Under the pieces are notes generated by a model. That model ran no database searches. It was not told the origin of the DNA and saw only the letters and a list, made by a program, of their open reading frames with translations. Below are positions 34,590-44,622 of a DNA stretch of 64,000 nucleotides, in pieces. Location: contig CAMGYJ010000010.1 of the NCBI GenBank assembly GCA_946122785.1, positions 10,019,467 through 10,083,466 of the forward strand. The letters run 5' to 3'. Position 1 is the stretch's first letter, and every line of letters starts with the position of its first letter. This DNA comes from Linum tenue (taxonomy: Eukaryota > Streptophyta > Magnoliopsida > Malpighiales > Linaceae). The translations under genes and the position numbers were made by a program.

Positions 34590-35732
34590 AGGCAAAATAC
34601 AGCTGTATATCCACAACTATCAGGTTTGTGACAAATATATCCATAACTATCGAAATACACGAAATATCCAATTCCGTCCACTCCGTTAACTTCGTCAGTT
34701 AACTTGATGACTAGACAGACGGTGGATTCTTAGTTGGCGTTCTTCTGACCCCACTAAATGACGTGGATTAAAAGAGAGAAAAATAGGCAAAATACAGTTG
34801 TATATCCACAACTATCAGGTTTGTGACAAATATATCCACAACTATCGAAATATCCAAAAATCGGAAGGTTGTGTAACAAATCTATCCACTTTCGTCTGAA
34901 ACTATAACGACATGTCAGACGACGTTAAATAGACTAACGAAATGCTGAATCGATGTCATCTCACCTGCCATAAGTCAAAAAGCAAACAAACTTTACACCG
35001 TTATTTGTTAGACCTCGATGCTGTAGTCTTCTCTGTTGGCGATTTGGTTAGATTAAAACTTGGTATCACCATGGCACCGACTGCATGGAAGCCGTCGGAG
35101 TAAAAGGGAGGCAATGGTTGGGGATTGTGGTTGGAATCAAAATCTGGGCTTGGGATAGGGTTATTTGGGGGTGGAGGCGTAGATCGAAGGAGGATCAGTG
35201 GTTATCGGGCATGTTTCTAGGTTGGATTTTTAGTCTCGATGTCTGTGGGTTTTAGGGTTTTTAATTTTTTTCTCTTTTAATCCACGTCATTCCGTGGGGT
35301 CAGAAACACGTCAACTAAGCATCCACCGTTTGTCCAGTCATCAAGTTAACTGACGGAGTGGACGGAAATGGATATTTCGTGTATTTCGATAGTTGTGGAT
35401 ATATTTGTCACAAACTTGATAGTGGTGGATATATTTGTCACAAACTTGATAGTTGTGGATATACAGTTGTATTTTAAGTTTATTCAACTAGCCTATTTGG
35501 CATCTACGTGTAAAGTTTGGTTGCTTTTTGGCTTCTATGGCAGGTGAGCTGGCATGGATTCAACATTCCATTAGTCAATTTAACGTCATCTGACACGCCG
35601 TTATAGTTTCAGACGGAAGTGGATAGATTTGTCACACAACCTTCCGATTTTTGGATATTTCGTGTATTTCGATAGTTGTGGATATATTTGTCACAAACCT
35701 GATAGTTGTGGATATACAACTGTATTTTGCCT
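34590..35732. mobile_element. Composite MULE-type element with interleaved inverted repeats
   Basis: The end word AGGCAAAATACAG and about 80 following bases (TATCCACAACTATCAGG) occur four times: A at 34590-34780, B at 34785-34985, and inverted as A' at 35285-35477 and B' at 35500-35732. A and A' share CCGTCCACTCCGTTAACTTC and the AGACGGTGGAT region; B and B' share CGGAAGGTTGTG and AACTATAACG. The order A-B-A'-B' is interleaved, not nested. Flanks are AT-rich (ATATATAAT and ATATAATAT), so a 9-bp duplication cannot be fixed. The roughly 300-base core encodes nothing I recognise. Confidence 0.75.
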
Positions 35733-35883
35733 ATATAATATTATATATATACTAGCTTATAACTTGGCCTGTTGGCCGGAATATTCATATTTTGATTATT
35801 TATATTTTTGTGTCGCGTTTATATCTATCAACCCGTATAATTTTATTGACAATATTTCTATCGAGATGATACATAAAGAAAGA

Positions 35884-35921
<38 letters not shown>

Positions 35922-36984
35922 CGAACATTTGGAAAAATATCATAAGCATTTAAGAATATAAAATATAAAAAAATGTATCATTGATCCCATTTTCATAATG
36001 ATAATTAAGTCACCGGTAAAATGCTATTGGTTAGTTGATTGTCAAGAAAGATAGAGTATAAAAGTTCACTAAAATCCCCACGCGAACCATAAATAGTTTG
36101 AAACTAAATCTTAAACCTTGCATTCCTACATAAAGGTTCAATGCTCTAATTTTAGGAACAATATGCAACTAATCAAAAAGAAACGAAGAGTTGTTGATTC
36201 AAGTCAACTATATACTAACAACTCAGCTAAGAGGGGACCATCAAACTTGAGAGCAAAAGCCGAAATTAGGGTTACCTCCAATATACCGATAGACTCTATC
36301 AAAGTATAAGGAACAAATTAGACACTCCTTATCTATCAATCTCAGTAGGTTGAATAAAAAATCGACCAATCTACTTCAGTAAATCAATCAATGATTCCTT
36401 GTTTTAAGATAGATATAGGTTCTGGTATCTGCAAAAACCATAAATCTAAAGATACAATAGCCACCACTCTGTGTTGTACAATCAAAATTTTATCAACATT
36501 ATCTTCAATCTCAAGAGGCGTATGTTTCAACCAAAAATTCAATTTCTAATCTTCGTTCTGCAACTCCATTCTGTTCTCCATGGATTGATATTGGAGTTGA
36601 AATCTTCTACTTGTCCAGTTTAAATCCCTAACAATAAAATCGTAGTGCCAAGAGATACCGGAAGATTGATTTTCAAAAGCAGACTTATAAAGTGAAAGGG
36701 GCGAAAACTATTGCACGATGGAGGAAATTTCAGAGGAAGTTAGAAAAAGTTAAGAACAAAGATAAAAAAGTACTAAATTTAAATATAAATTAAAAAATGC
36801 AAGGACACAACACGTAGTAATATAATTAGTTTCTTCCATAAAAATACATGAAACTTTGCTATGAAAATTGCAGTATCAAGCACCTTAAAAATACAAACGG
36901 TAGACTTAATGGGCTTGCTAATCATGATGGAATAGTCCACTGATTTTCAGAGTGTCACTTCGTGTATGTTTTGTATTAAAAAAG
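35733..36984. other. AT-rich non-coding stretch
   Basis: Contains a TA/TG microsatellite at 35883-35921 ((TA)n followed by (TG)n). No gene or element is supported; the open frames are short and of biased composition. Confidence 0.5.
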
Positions 36985-37085
36985 ACACAACAAATTTGTT
37001 TAGTGTAATTGGTTGTGATTTTTGTCTTTGTTTGAAGAGATTCGAGTTCAAATCCTAATGCTGATATTTTTATAAGAAATAATTA
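36985..37085 (+). repeat. SINE-like segment with Pol III box-like words
   Basis: TTTAGTGTAATTGG (A-box-like) and GAGTTCAAATCC (B-box-like) are spaced about 40 bases apart, as in plant tRNA-derived SINEs, and are followed by an A/T-rich tail. No target duplication was found. Confidence 0.35.
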
Positions 37086-37207
37086 ATTAATTGTAAAGAC
37101 AAAAATACCCGTCCTACTTTCACTCTCGTTGCAGGAAGTTTGAAATAGAAAAAAGTAGACAAAACTCTACTATATATTATTGGAGGATATAAGAAAATCA
37201 GTGTATT

Positions 37208-37505
37208 GTAGTTTACATTGTTTGGTTTATATGATAGTTATTGTAGTATTAAATAATTTATATTTCTTTTTGAGTGTGTTGTTTTTTTTAAAAGGTATGG
37301 ACATAGTTGAAAGAAGAAAAAAAGCTCAACAATCACAATCAAACAATAATCTCACAAAAAACATGAGATTTAACTATCACTCATTTTCGAGTGATAGTTT
37401 TTGTCATTTCAAGCAAACAATACATGTATTGTTTGTGCAAAAAACTCAAAAAAATAATGTATTATAGACTGTATGCATTGTAACTTTCAAACCAAACAAC
37501 TACCA
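37208..37505. mobile_element. Candidate MITE with TTGTTTGGTTT ends
   Basis: The left end has CATTGTTTGGTTTATATG and the right end inverts to GTTGTTTGGTTTGAAAG. AT-rich interior with a smaller hairpin (CACTCATTTTCGAGTG). Ends and target duplication are uncertain. Confidence 0.4.
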
Positions 37506-37548
37506 AAACCAAACGACCCCACATGTCTCATTTGGGGATTTAAATTAA

Positions 37549-38197
37549 GACAGAAATAGCATTGTTTAAAAAAAATCCAAAAATAGCACTCTACCCCGAA
37601 AATTCCAAAAATAGCACCCTTTCACGAAAACAACACAGGTAGGGGGTGGTTTTGCTGACCGCGTGTGGCCGGGGCGGTTTGGTTGCAAACCGCACCCCCA
37701 CCCGGTGGTTTGTATTATATATATTTTTTTCGAATAAATGTCATAAGTGGTCTTGTCACAGTTGTTTAGCTGTTTATTGTGACGGTTTGACGAAATCTAA
37801 AAAAAGCTCGTTCGGGGTAGAAACGACATTTTTTCGGGACCAAATCGCCTGCGGCAGTTTGCGTCTTGCAAGATTTCGAAAAAATTATGCGAAATAAAAA
37901 AAATCGCTACGATCGGATAGCCGAACAAAAAGATACGTTCGTTTGAAGTTTCCACCTAGGTTGATTTTAAAAAAAAATTATGGACCAAAACGCTAGGTGG
38001 TGCATCGGTTTTGGGCCAAACCTGTCCAATCCCGTGCGGTTTTCATTGAAAATCGCGCCCCCACCCTGTGGTTTTCATGTAAACCGCTGGGTCGGGTGGC
38101 GGTTTTTGGGAAAGGGTGCTATTTTTGGAATTTTTGGGGGTTGGGTGCTATTTTTGGAAGAAAAAAAATTAAACAGTGCTATTTCTAGAAAAATTCT
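37549..38197. mobile_element. Short non-autonomous MULE (649 bp)
   Basis: Both ends carry AGAAATAGCA, then CCAAAAATAGCAC and ATTCCAAAAATAGCACCC in inverted orientation. Flanks TTAAATTAA (37540-37548) and TTAAATTAG (38198-38206) match 8/9. GCGGTTT-type words lie inside each end. The terminal AATAGCACC words resemble those of the PMD-MULE at 17433-22495, suggesting a related family. No coding capacity. Confidence 0.8.
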
Positions 38198-38206
38198 TTA
38201 AATTAG

Positions 38207-38675
38207 GGGTGGGTGTGGTTACCCCTTACCCGCCCTATATTCTACGGTTAACCATACCTACAAATATAGAATTATGTTACCACAACCCACTATCCATATC
38301 CAAACTTGTCCCACATTTTTCGGTTAACCACACCTACAAATATAGAGTTATGATACCCACATTGTGTCCCTTTAAGTATGGGGGATGTGCATTACATGCT
38401 TAATTTATTCATGAATGATGCCTAATCAATGATTGCTTGTGATGAATGCAAAGTGTTTTTTATGTGTGGGATTGCGATTGATCGATTGAATGGTGTGTGC
38501 ACGGTTGGTTGTAATAAAGTTAATCTACTAACAGGTTAAATTGTTAGTAGATACTCACATGGATGGATAGTTCTCCAAGTTGGTAGAGCCGCGATCGGAG
38601 GGACAGGCTGACCAGCGTCGTCGCCTGGGGGGAAGAGAGGGCCAGCTCGGCATGCCCAAGACGAGCCTCTTTTAG
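38207..38675. other. Non-coding; possible Athila 3' remnant
   Basis: Two CTACAAATATAGA(A/G)TTATG repeats occur (38268-38280 and 38334-38352). TAAGTATGGGGGATGTGCATT near 38371 resembles the purine tract before Athila 3' LTRs. GC-rich text follows near 38590-38660. No gene is supported. Confidence 0.35.
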
Positions 38676-40404
38676 ATGGGAGAAGCGGGCCCACAAATTA
38701 AAAAAAAAACCAAAAATTTAACCCAAATCTATCTTCTCTCTCCATCAGTTCGCGGTTTTCACTCTCCCCACTCTCTCCAAAAATTCCCATTTCCTCTCTC
38801 TTTCCCGTTTCTTCTTCTCCCAACAAACACCACAAATCCTCTCAGTAGACGTCTGCGAGGAAGAAAACGACGGCTTGAGACCAGCGGCAACGACGACGAC
38901 TATATAATTACGAAAAGGAGGATGTTTTGGAAGGTTGTAGTTGTGCTTGAGGAAAGAAGAAGAAGAAGAAGGCGTCATCGACCAAGAAGGAAGATGACGT
39001 CGCCGGTAGCGGGTGGTATGCAAGGAGGACGAAGTTGTTCATGTAGGCGTCTTCCCCTCTCCTTATTTCTTGATTTTGTTTGTAGATACGAAGTTAGGGT
39101 CTCATGGATTTTGTTTGTGGAGATCTGGGTTTGATTTATTGATTTGTTAGATTAGAGTTCATGTGATTCGAATATGGGGGTTCTGGATTTTGTTTCTCGA
39201 TTACTAGATTTAGGGTTTCATGGATTCGAATATGGGGATTCTGGGTTTTGGTGGATCTAATGCCAAGTTCGGGTTCATGGGATTCGTTTGTCGATAGCTT
39301 GATTTAGGGTTCCGTGGATATCAGTTTACTCACTTCGGATACAATTAGTAATTGTTGTCGATACTAATTTCGGATACAACTCGAGCTTGAATGTGGATAC
39401 TAGTTGCCTAAGTTGGATTCATACTTCCCGTGTGATGTATGGATATCATTTACGCCACTTTGGATACTATTCTCTGTAGTATGGTAATTGGGTTTCATGG
39501 ATATCATTTAACTACCTTAGGATACACTTTTGGTTAACCATGATACTAATTGGAGGAATTGGTTGACTCCTGAATACTACTACTGGCATGTGACGATATC
39601 AGTTCTGTTACTGGGGATATTAGTCTGGGATGTGTACTAAATATATTCCATAACTATTTTTAGGGATTTTGCGTGATGCCTGCTGAAGAACCAGAAGAAG
39701 TTCAGCAAAAAAATGAGGAAGAAGATGATGGCCAAGAAGGGATCTCGTACTTCAGATTTTGCTGCTCCACCTTTTCCCTACTCAAGGTCATAGACTACTA
39801 TGCAGCTTGCAAGCAAGAGAAGGTCGGATTTGGTGGCCCATTGGACCTTCGAATGTCGAAAATTAACACAACCTTCTTGGACAACTTGATGGTTGCTTAT
39901 GACCTCTCAGCCAATAGTTTCATTTTCGTTGAAGAAGACTCGAAGAGGATGTTGACCATCGCACCTAAGGATGTGGCACATGTATACGACCTTCCTATTA
40001 GTGGGGCTGAGATTGAGGTCAAGCAACGCGAGGAGAAGATGCTCGATAGTTTTAGCGATGATATCGACATGATTGGTAACCGGAGCCGCAATATTCAACG
40101 GAAGGAGTTGCGGGAGTTGGCCATTCCAAAAAAAAGGTCCTAGACCACCTATTGCGATGGTTGTGAAGCAGTTCTTGTTGCTAGCGACTGGTTCATTGCT
40201 CACTCCAACATATACCCGCATGTGTAAGCTAAACTTTGCTACATACATAACTGACAGGGTTGAGGACGTTGGGTGTATGATTAGAGTGTTTATGTTGTCC
40301 GTGAACTTAAGGTCGAGTTGGCTGCTAGCAAGAGAAAAGAATCTTATGTTAGGGCTAAGGGCAAGAAGTGTGTGTGGATTTTGGAAGATATCAACTTCTT
40401 GCGA
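38676..40404 (+). pseudogene. ULP1-type transposon gene, N-terminal part
   Basis: A CT-rich leader and an Arg-rich first frame (38676-39134) are followed by an intron-like stretch full of GGATATCA/GGATACA words and then an exon from 39673. That exon reads FGGPLDLRMSKINTTFLDNL and SKRMLTIAPKDVAHVYDLPI, resembling the domain that precedes the ULP1 protease in plant MULE proteins. An indel in an A run (about 40129) shifts the frame. The text continues PRPPIAMVVKQFLLLATGSL, then after another shift and a TAG at 40282 SVYVVRELKVELAA, ending at a GTAAGT donor at 40405. No catalytic domain follows. Confidence 0.6.
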
Positions 40405-40487
40405 GTAAGTGATAAGCTTTTTTATACATTTAGAAATGAATTTTGATACTTGTTTGGTAAATTTCATGAAAACTAGGGAATATGTGA

Positions 40488-40900
40488 TCTGGATATCATT
40501 TTACTCACTTAGGATACAGTTTGTATTGAATGTCGATACTTGTTGGTTAAATTGAATGCAAAATTGGTGAACATGTTATCTGGATATCATTTTACTCACT
40601 TAGAATACAATTTGTTTTTATTGTCGTTGTCGATAATTATGGGTTAAATTGCATGAAAACTGGTGAATATGTTATCTGGATATCAATTTACTCACTTAGG
40701 ATACACTTTGTATTGATTGTCGATACTTGTTGGTTAAATTGCATGAAAATTGGTGAACATATTATCTGGATATCATTTTACTCACTTAGAATACAATTTG
40801 TATTGATTGTCGATACTTGTTGGTTAAATTGCATGAAAATTGGTGAACATATTATCTGGATATCATTTTACTCACTTAGAATACAATTGGTGAGCATCCG
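40488..40900 (+). repeat. About 90-bp minisatellite, five copies
   Basis: Units begin with GGATATCATTTTACTCACTT at 40491, 40582, 40678, 40768 and 40858 (spacings 91, 96, 90, 90) and share TCGATACTTGTTGGTTAAAT and TGAAAATTGGTGAACAT. It occupies the intron after the ULP1-type exon, and its GGATATCA/GGATACA words belong to the motif family scattered through the ULP1/FAR1 region. Confidence 0.9.
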
Positions 40901-40945
40901 TTATTTTGAAAAAATGTGAAAATGCGGTATTGAGAATAACTGGGT

Positions 40946-40946
<1 letters not shown>

Positions 40947-40976
<30 letters not shown>
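40947..40976. repeat. 30-base C homopolymer
   Basis: An uninterrupted run of 30 C follows GGGTA. It could form an i-motif, or a G-quadruplex on the other strand, or reflect sequencing or assembly slippage. Confidence 0.9.
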
Positions 40977-40978
<2 letters not shown>

Positions 40979-41709
40979 ATATTCTGAAATAACGCGTTGT
41001 GTTGCCAGTTTATTTCAACTCTATCCTCTCCTCCCTTTTCTCTTTCCTTCCTCACGCAGACCAGAGACGAATTTCTCCTGTCCTCTCCTCTCTCCTTCCT
41101 TCTTCCTCCTTTCTTTGAATCCTTCGATTCTTCAATTGGGAAACAAAATTAATTGAGACGTCTACTAATTTCATATTCCTTTCTACATGCAAATTAGAAT
41201 GAGTAGTCAGAATCAGAACCCTAGGTTGCGACGAACAGAGAGAAGACAAGTTAGTAGGCGATGACGAAGGACGAGAGGTATGGAAGAGGAGATGGTGGCA
41301 GGTTGATGGCAGTTAAAATTAGGCGAAGCGGAGAGTGTGGCGGTGGAGGGAGAGGACTAACCTCTTGGGTCTCATCAGTGGAGGTAGCGGAGTTCTTCTT
41401 CGGCTTTGCCAACTGGGAGGGGTTGTGAGGGGATTCTTCTTTTGCAGTAGCATCAACAGGGGATTCTAGTTCGGGTTGTGGGGAAATGGGCAAGAGGCTC
41501 AATTTGACAAGGATAAGCTTATTGGGTTCTTCTTTTTCGCTAGCAGGAAAGGAGAAGACGATTTCTTCTAGGGAGGAGGAAAAGAAGACGGCGGCAGGGG
41601 AGCTTGGATTTGATGTGTTTGCTACTATATGTTGTTGCTAATAGGTACTTCTTACTTGAGCTCTATATCCCACTCTTGTTAATTATGTACTTTTGCATTT
41701 GTAATACAG
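40977..41709. other. Non-coding, CT-rich then G-rich stretch
   Basis: CTCC-rich text (41028-41110) and purine-rich text (41265-41600) resemble transcript leaders. A minus-strand open frame (41251-41502) is low-complexity, rich in Pro, Ser and Glu, and not recognised. No gene is supported. Confidence 0.4.
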
Positions 41710-41866
41710 TTTTGCTGGACCCGATGGAACCATCCAAAGACGTTTTGGAGAAGGAACAAACCATTTCTGATTCGGCTATACTATCTGAGATTGATAGAAC
41801 TATGAAGAGACATGGTGTTAATTCTAGACTGATCTAGTTGGAGAGCAGAACCCGCCACGGCGCCAC
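41710..41866 (+). pseudogene. Exon fragment of a DUF1421/FLOE-like gene
   Basis: After an acceptor (ATACAG, ending at 41709) the text encodes SDSAILSEIDRTMKRHG and then SRLI-stop-LESRTRH. This resembles the conserved block of plant DUF1421 proteins (from memory, SEIDRTMKKHADN...SARLSQLESRTRHLE). About eight residues are missing between the two parts, and a TAG (41835-41837) stands where Gln is expected. Only this block is present, so it is a captured or relic exon. Confidence 0.5.
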
Positions 41867-42600
41867 CTCAAGAGTTCTATGGTTTATTTGAGGGTTTTAT
41901 ATTCATTTTGCCGATTTCTGCCACTGGAAGAGTTTGGTGTTGGGTTTTTTGCAGGTTGCGGCCACTGGAGAGTTAGATTAGAATTATGATTGTTTTCTGT
42001 TAGGCTCACTTCGAATCATGGTGGAGCTTAGCAAAAAACGAGTATGATGTATGCTGCTTGTATGTAGTTGTTTTGAATTAAAAATTGAAAAGTGCAAATG
42101 ATGAATGTATGTTTCATAAGCTTCCGTGTTGGTACCATTTGTATACATGGGAAAGGAAAGTAAAGATCTGTCTACCTTTGAATGATTGTAAGCTCATATG
42201 TGTTTGGGAGGTTTGTTGCTGGTGTTGTGTTGTTTGGTGCTTTTAGTTTTGTTGTTGGTTTGCTGCTACACTTGTTGCAGTTTTGTTGCATGTTTGATGA
42301 TACAACATGGCAACCAATGATCAAACGAATTCCTTGTTGTAATACTTGTCTAGTTATTTTGGTCGTTGAAGAGTTTGATTTTTTTGTTTGTAACCTTAGA
42401 GGGGTAGAAGGCGACTATAAATGAAGAGCATATTGTTACTTTTAATAGAATATGACATGTAAAATAAATCTTCATCCAAACAAGAAATTGTAACCCAAAT
42501 ACCACATTTCAAAATATAAAATAACACACAAATACCACATTTAAAAAAAAAAGAGTTATTTGAGTTGAAGTACCACACCCCAACAAAAAACTCATCTCAA
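41867..42600. other. Non-coding stretch
   Basis: T-rich, intron-like sequence. The one longer open frame (42182-42424) is hydrophobic by composition and not recognised. Nothing else is supported. Confidence 0.45.
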
Positions 42601-42970
42601 CCACTCCATTTTATTATGAATTTTAGTTTGTTGCTCTGGAATATTAGTTGGTTTCATTTAAATATCAATATGTTGTTTAGCAGTTATGAATACTAGTTGG
42701 TTTTATGAGATATTAGTTTGTTATTTTAAAATATTATTTTCTTTCATTTGGATATCACTACAAAATCTACAATACAACAGTTGGTTTTTTCTGGACATTA
42801 GTGTGAAAAAACTTGAATACTAGTATGAGCATTCTGGATACTAGTCTTGGTAGTTTTCTTTCATTTGGATATCACTACAAAATCTACAATACAACAGTTG
42901 GTTTTGTCTGGACATTAGTGTGAAAAACTTGAATACTAGTATGAGCATTCTGGATACTAGTCTTGATACA
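42601..42970 (+). repeat. GATATTAG/ATACTAG motif field with a 117-bp tandem duplication
   Basis: Words such as GAATATTAGTTGG, GAATACTAGT and GGATACTAGTC recur every 20-40 bases. Two nearly identical 117-base units start at 42737 and 42854 (TTTTCTTTCATTTGGATATC). It belongs to the same motif family as 26240-26420 and 39300-39650, but no ULP1 exon is visible here. Confidence 0.75.
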
Positions 42971-42974
42971 TTTT

Positions 42975-44100
42975 TGAATGGGGTAAATACAATATATTAG
43001 CCAGAACTATTAAGCGGTAGGGAATAATACCCACAACTATCAAAATACAAATTATTAGCCAAACGTTAACTCTCTGTTAATAATTATGTTAGATGATGCT
43101 GACTAATCTTTACGATGCTGACCTGGCTCCCACATGGTAGTCACCATATAATATCTTTTATTATTAATTTTAAAAAATAAATTATTAAATACAAAAGAAA
43201 ATGGAAGGAAAAAATAATTCTAAAAGCGTGAATCTTCTTCTTCCTCCACCAACGACGTATATGTACCGCCAAATTGTTCCAAACATCCCTTGAACGATGG
43301 TTAGGTTGGTCGTAAAGAACACTTGCATCGTGAGGTCCTTAATCAAGATAATACCTTTGATCATAAATATCTACGTCCGACCCAACCTACGATAGCATAA
43401 CAATAAATTAAATTAATTAGTATATAGATTAATTAACAAGAATTATAAGAACAAAAAAATAGTAGAATGAGTACGCTTGATAGTCATCATAATAAAAACC
43501 CTCTTGTTGGTACCAATCTTGGTCCATTTTTTAAGGAAGGCGGACAGAGGTTCGACGGGTTTTGGAGGAAAAAACTTAAGAAATGTTTTCTTATGGCAGT
43601 TCGAACTTAGCCGCAACCAACAGACCACTATTCCTTAAGTTTTGGGTGGAGAGGGGGATAGGTAGAGAGAAAATCTTAGAGAGGAAGAGAAGGGTTGGTT
43701 TTGATGTGAAGAAAATGGAGAGGGGATGGGGGGGTTTATAGCCACAAACCGTGGGGTGGGGGGGGGGGACCTTTTGGGCGGGAAGGAAAATTGAAAACAG
43801 TGGAAGAAGGGGGCGGTTTTCAAATTTCAAAGAGAAACCGTGGCTGGGGGGTGCGGTTTATGCGTAGGGGATGCAGATCCAAGCCACGGTCGCACAGATC
43901 GTTGAGTTGGCTAGCAGACAGCTGCCGGATTGTGAGGGGATCCGACAGTCTGTCTGACCGCCACGCCGACTCGCGGTTTGTGGCTCCAACAAACACAAAC
44001 AGTTCCCCCCTACAGTCTGCGTGTAAAACGTGGCCCCCTGCGGTTTGTTTGAAAATGTGCTATAAATGGAATTATTTCGCAAAGGGTGGTATTTTTGGAT
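42975..44100. mobile_element. MULE-type remnants
   Basis: 42990-43160 shares AACGTTAACTCTCTGT, GATGCTGACTAA and the CCCACRTGG block with the inner end of the MULE at 11537, so it is a diverged terminus of that family. 43700-44095 carries GCGGTTT words, G runs, and an inverted GGTGGTATTTTTGGA end like the elements at 37549 and 17433. Boundaries and duplications are not resolved. No gene is supported. Confidence 0.5.
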
Positions 44101-44622
44101 CAAGCATTGGATAACTCTGGAGTACCAAAGGAGCTATTAAGAGAAGAATATTGAGCTTTCATGATAACAACTTGATTGCAATAACAAGTGATCAAATTCT
44201 AGGAGTTTTTAGGGTTGTATTCTACGAGGACTTTTGATAATAACTACTCAAATCTAACCAATTTGATTCGAATGATGAATGCAAGAAAGTAAATATGATG
44301 TTTGTTGAGGTGCCCTAATTCGAGTTCTAAGCTACCAATGCAAGTAAATGGAAAACAAACAATGCAAGCAAGAAAGCAAATGTGAGAAGGCAAGTAAAAG
44401 GATTTTTGAGGTGGAGTTCTCTAGATGATAAAGCATAATTGCATACTAACTCAACAACGAGATGCTTGTATGCTTCATTTGTTTTGATGTTCTATCCCTT
44501 CCTCTAAGGCCGCTTTCTACTAGTGCAATAGCCTCTTGCAATAGGAATTTGATTAACTAATGCATGCTTTCACTTCATGTCATCACCAATTAATGAAGAA
44601 CAAGTAAATTAGGATAACATAT

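Noticed and set aside
35629..35961. Tyr/Cys-rich open frame
   Set aside because: It is translated MULE terminal repeat plus a TA/TG microsatellite.
37180..37467. Hydrophobic open frame resembling a small membrane protein
   Set aside because: It lies in a MITE-like AT-rich repeat; the composition explains the hydrophobicity.
40488..40900. CRISPR-like array
   Set aside because: Direct tandem minisatellite of 90-base units without unique spacers, in a plant genome.
41251..41502. Minus-strand Pro/Ser/Glu-rich open frame as a host gene
   Set aside because: Low complexity, no recognisable domain, and the neighbours are fragments.
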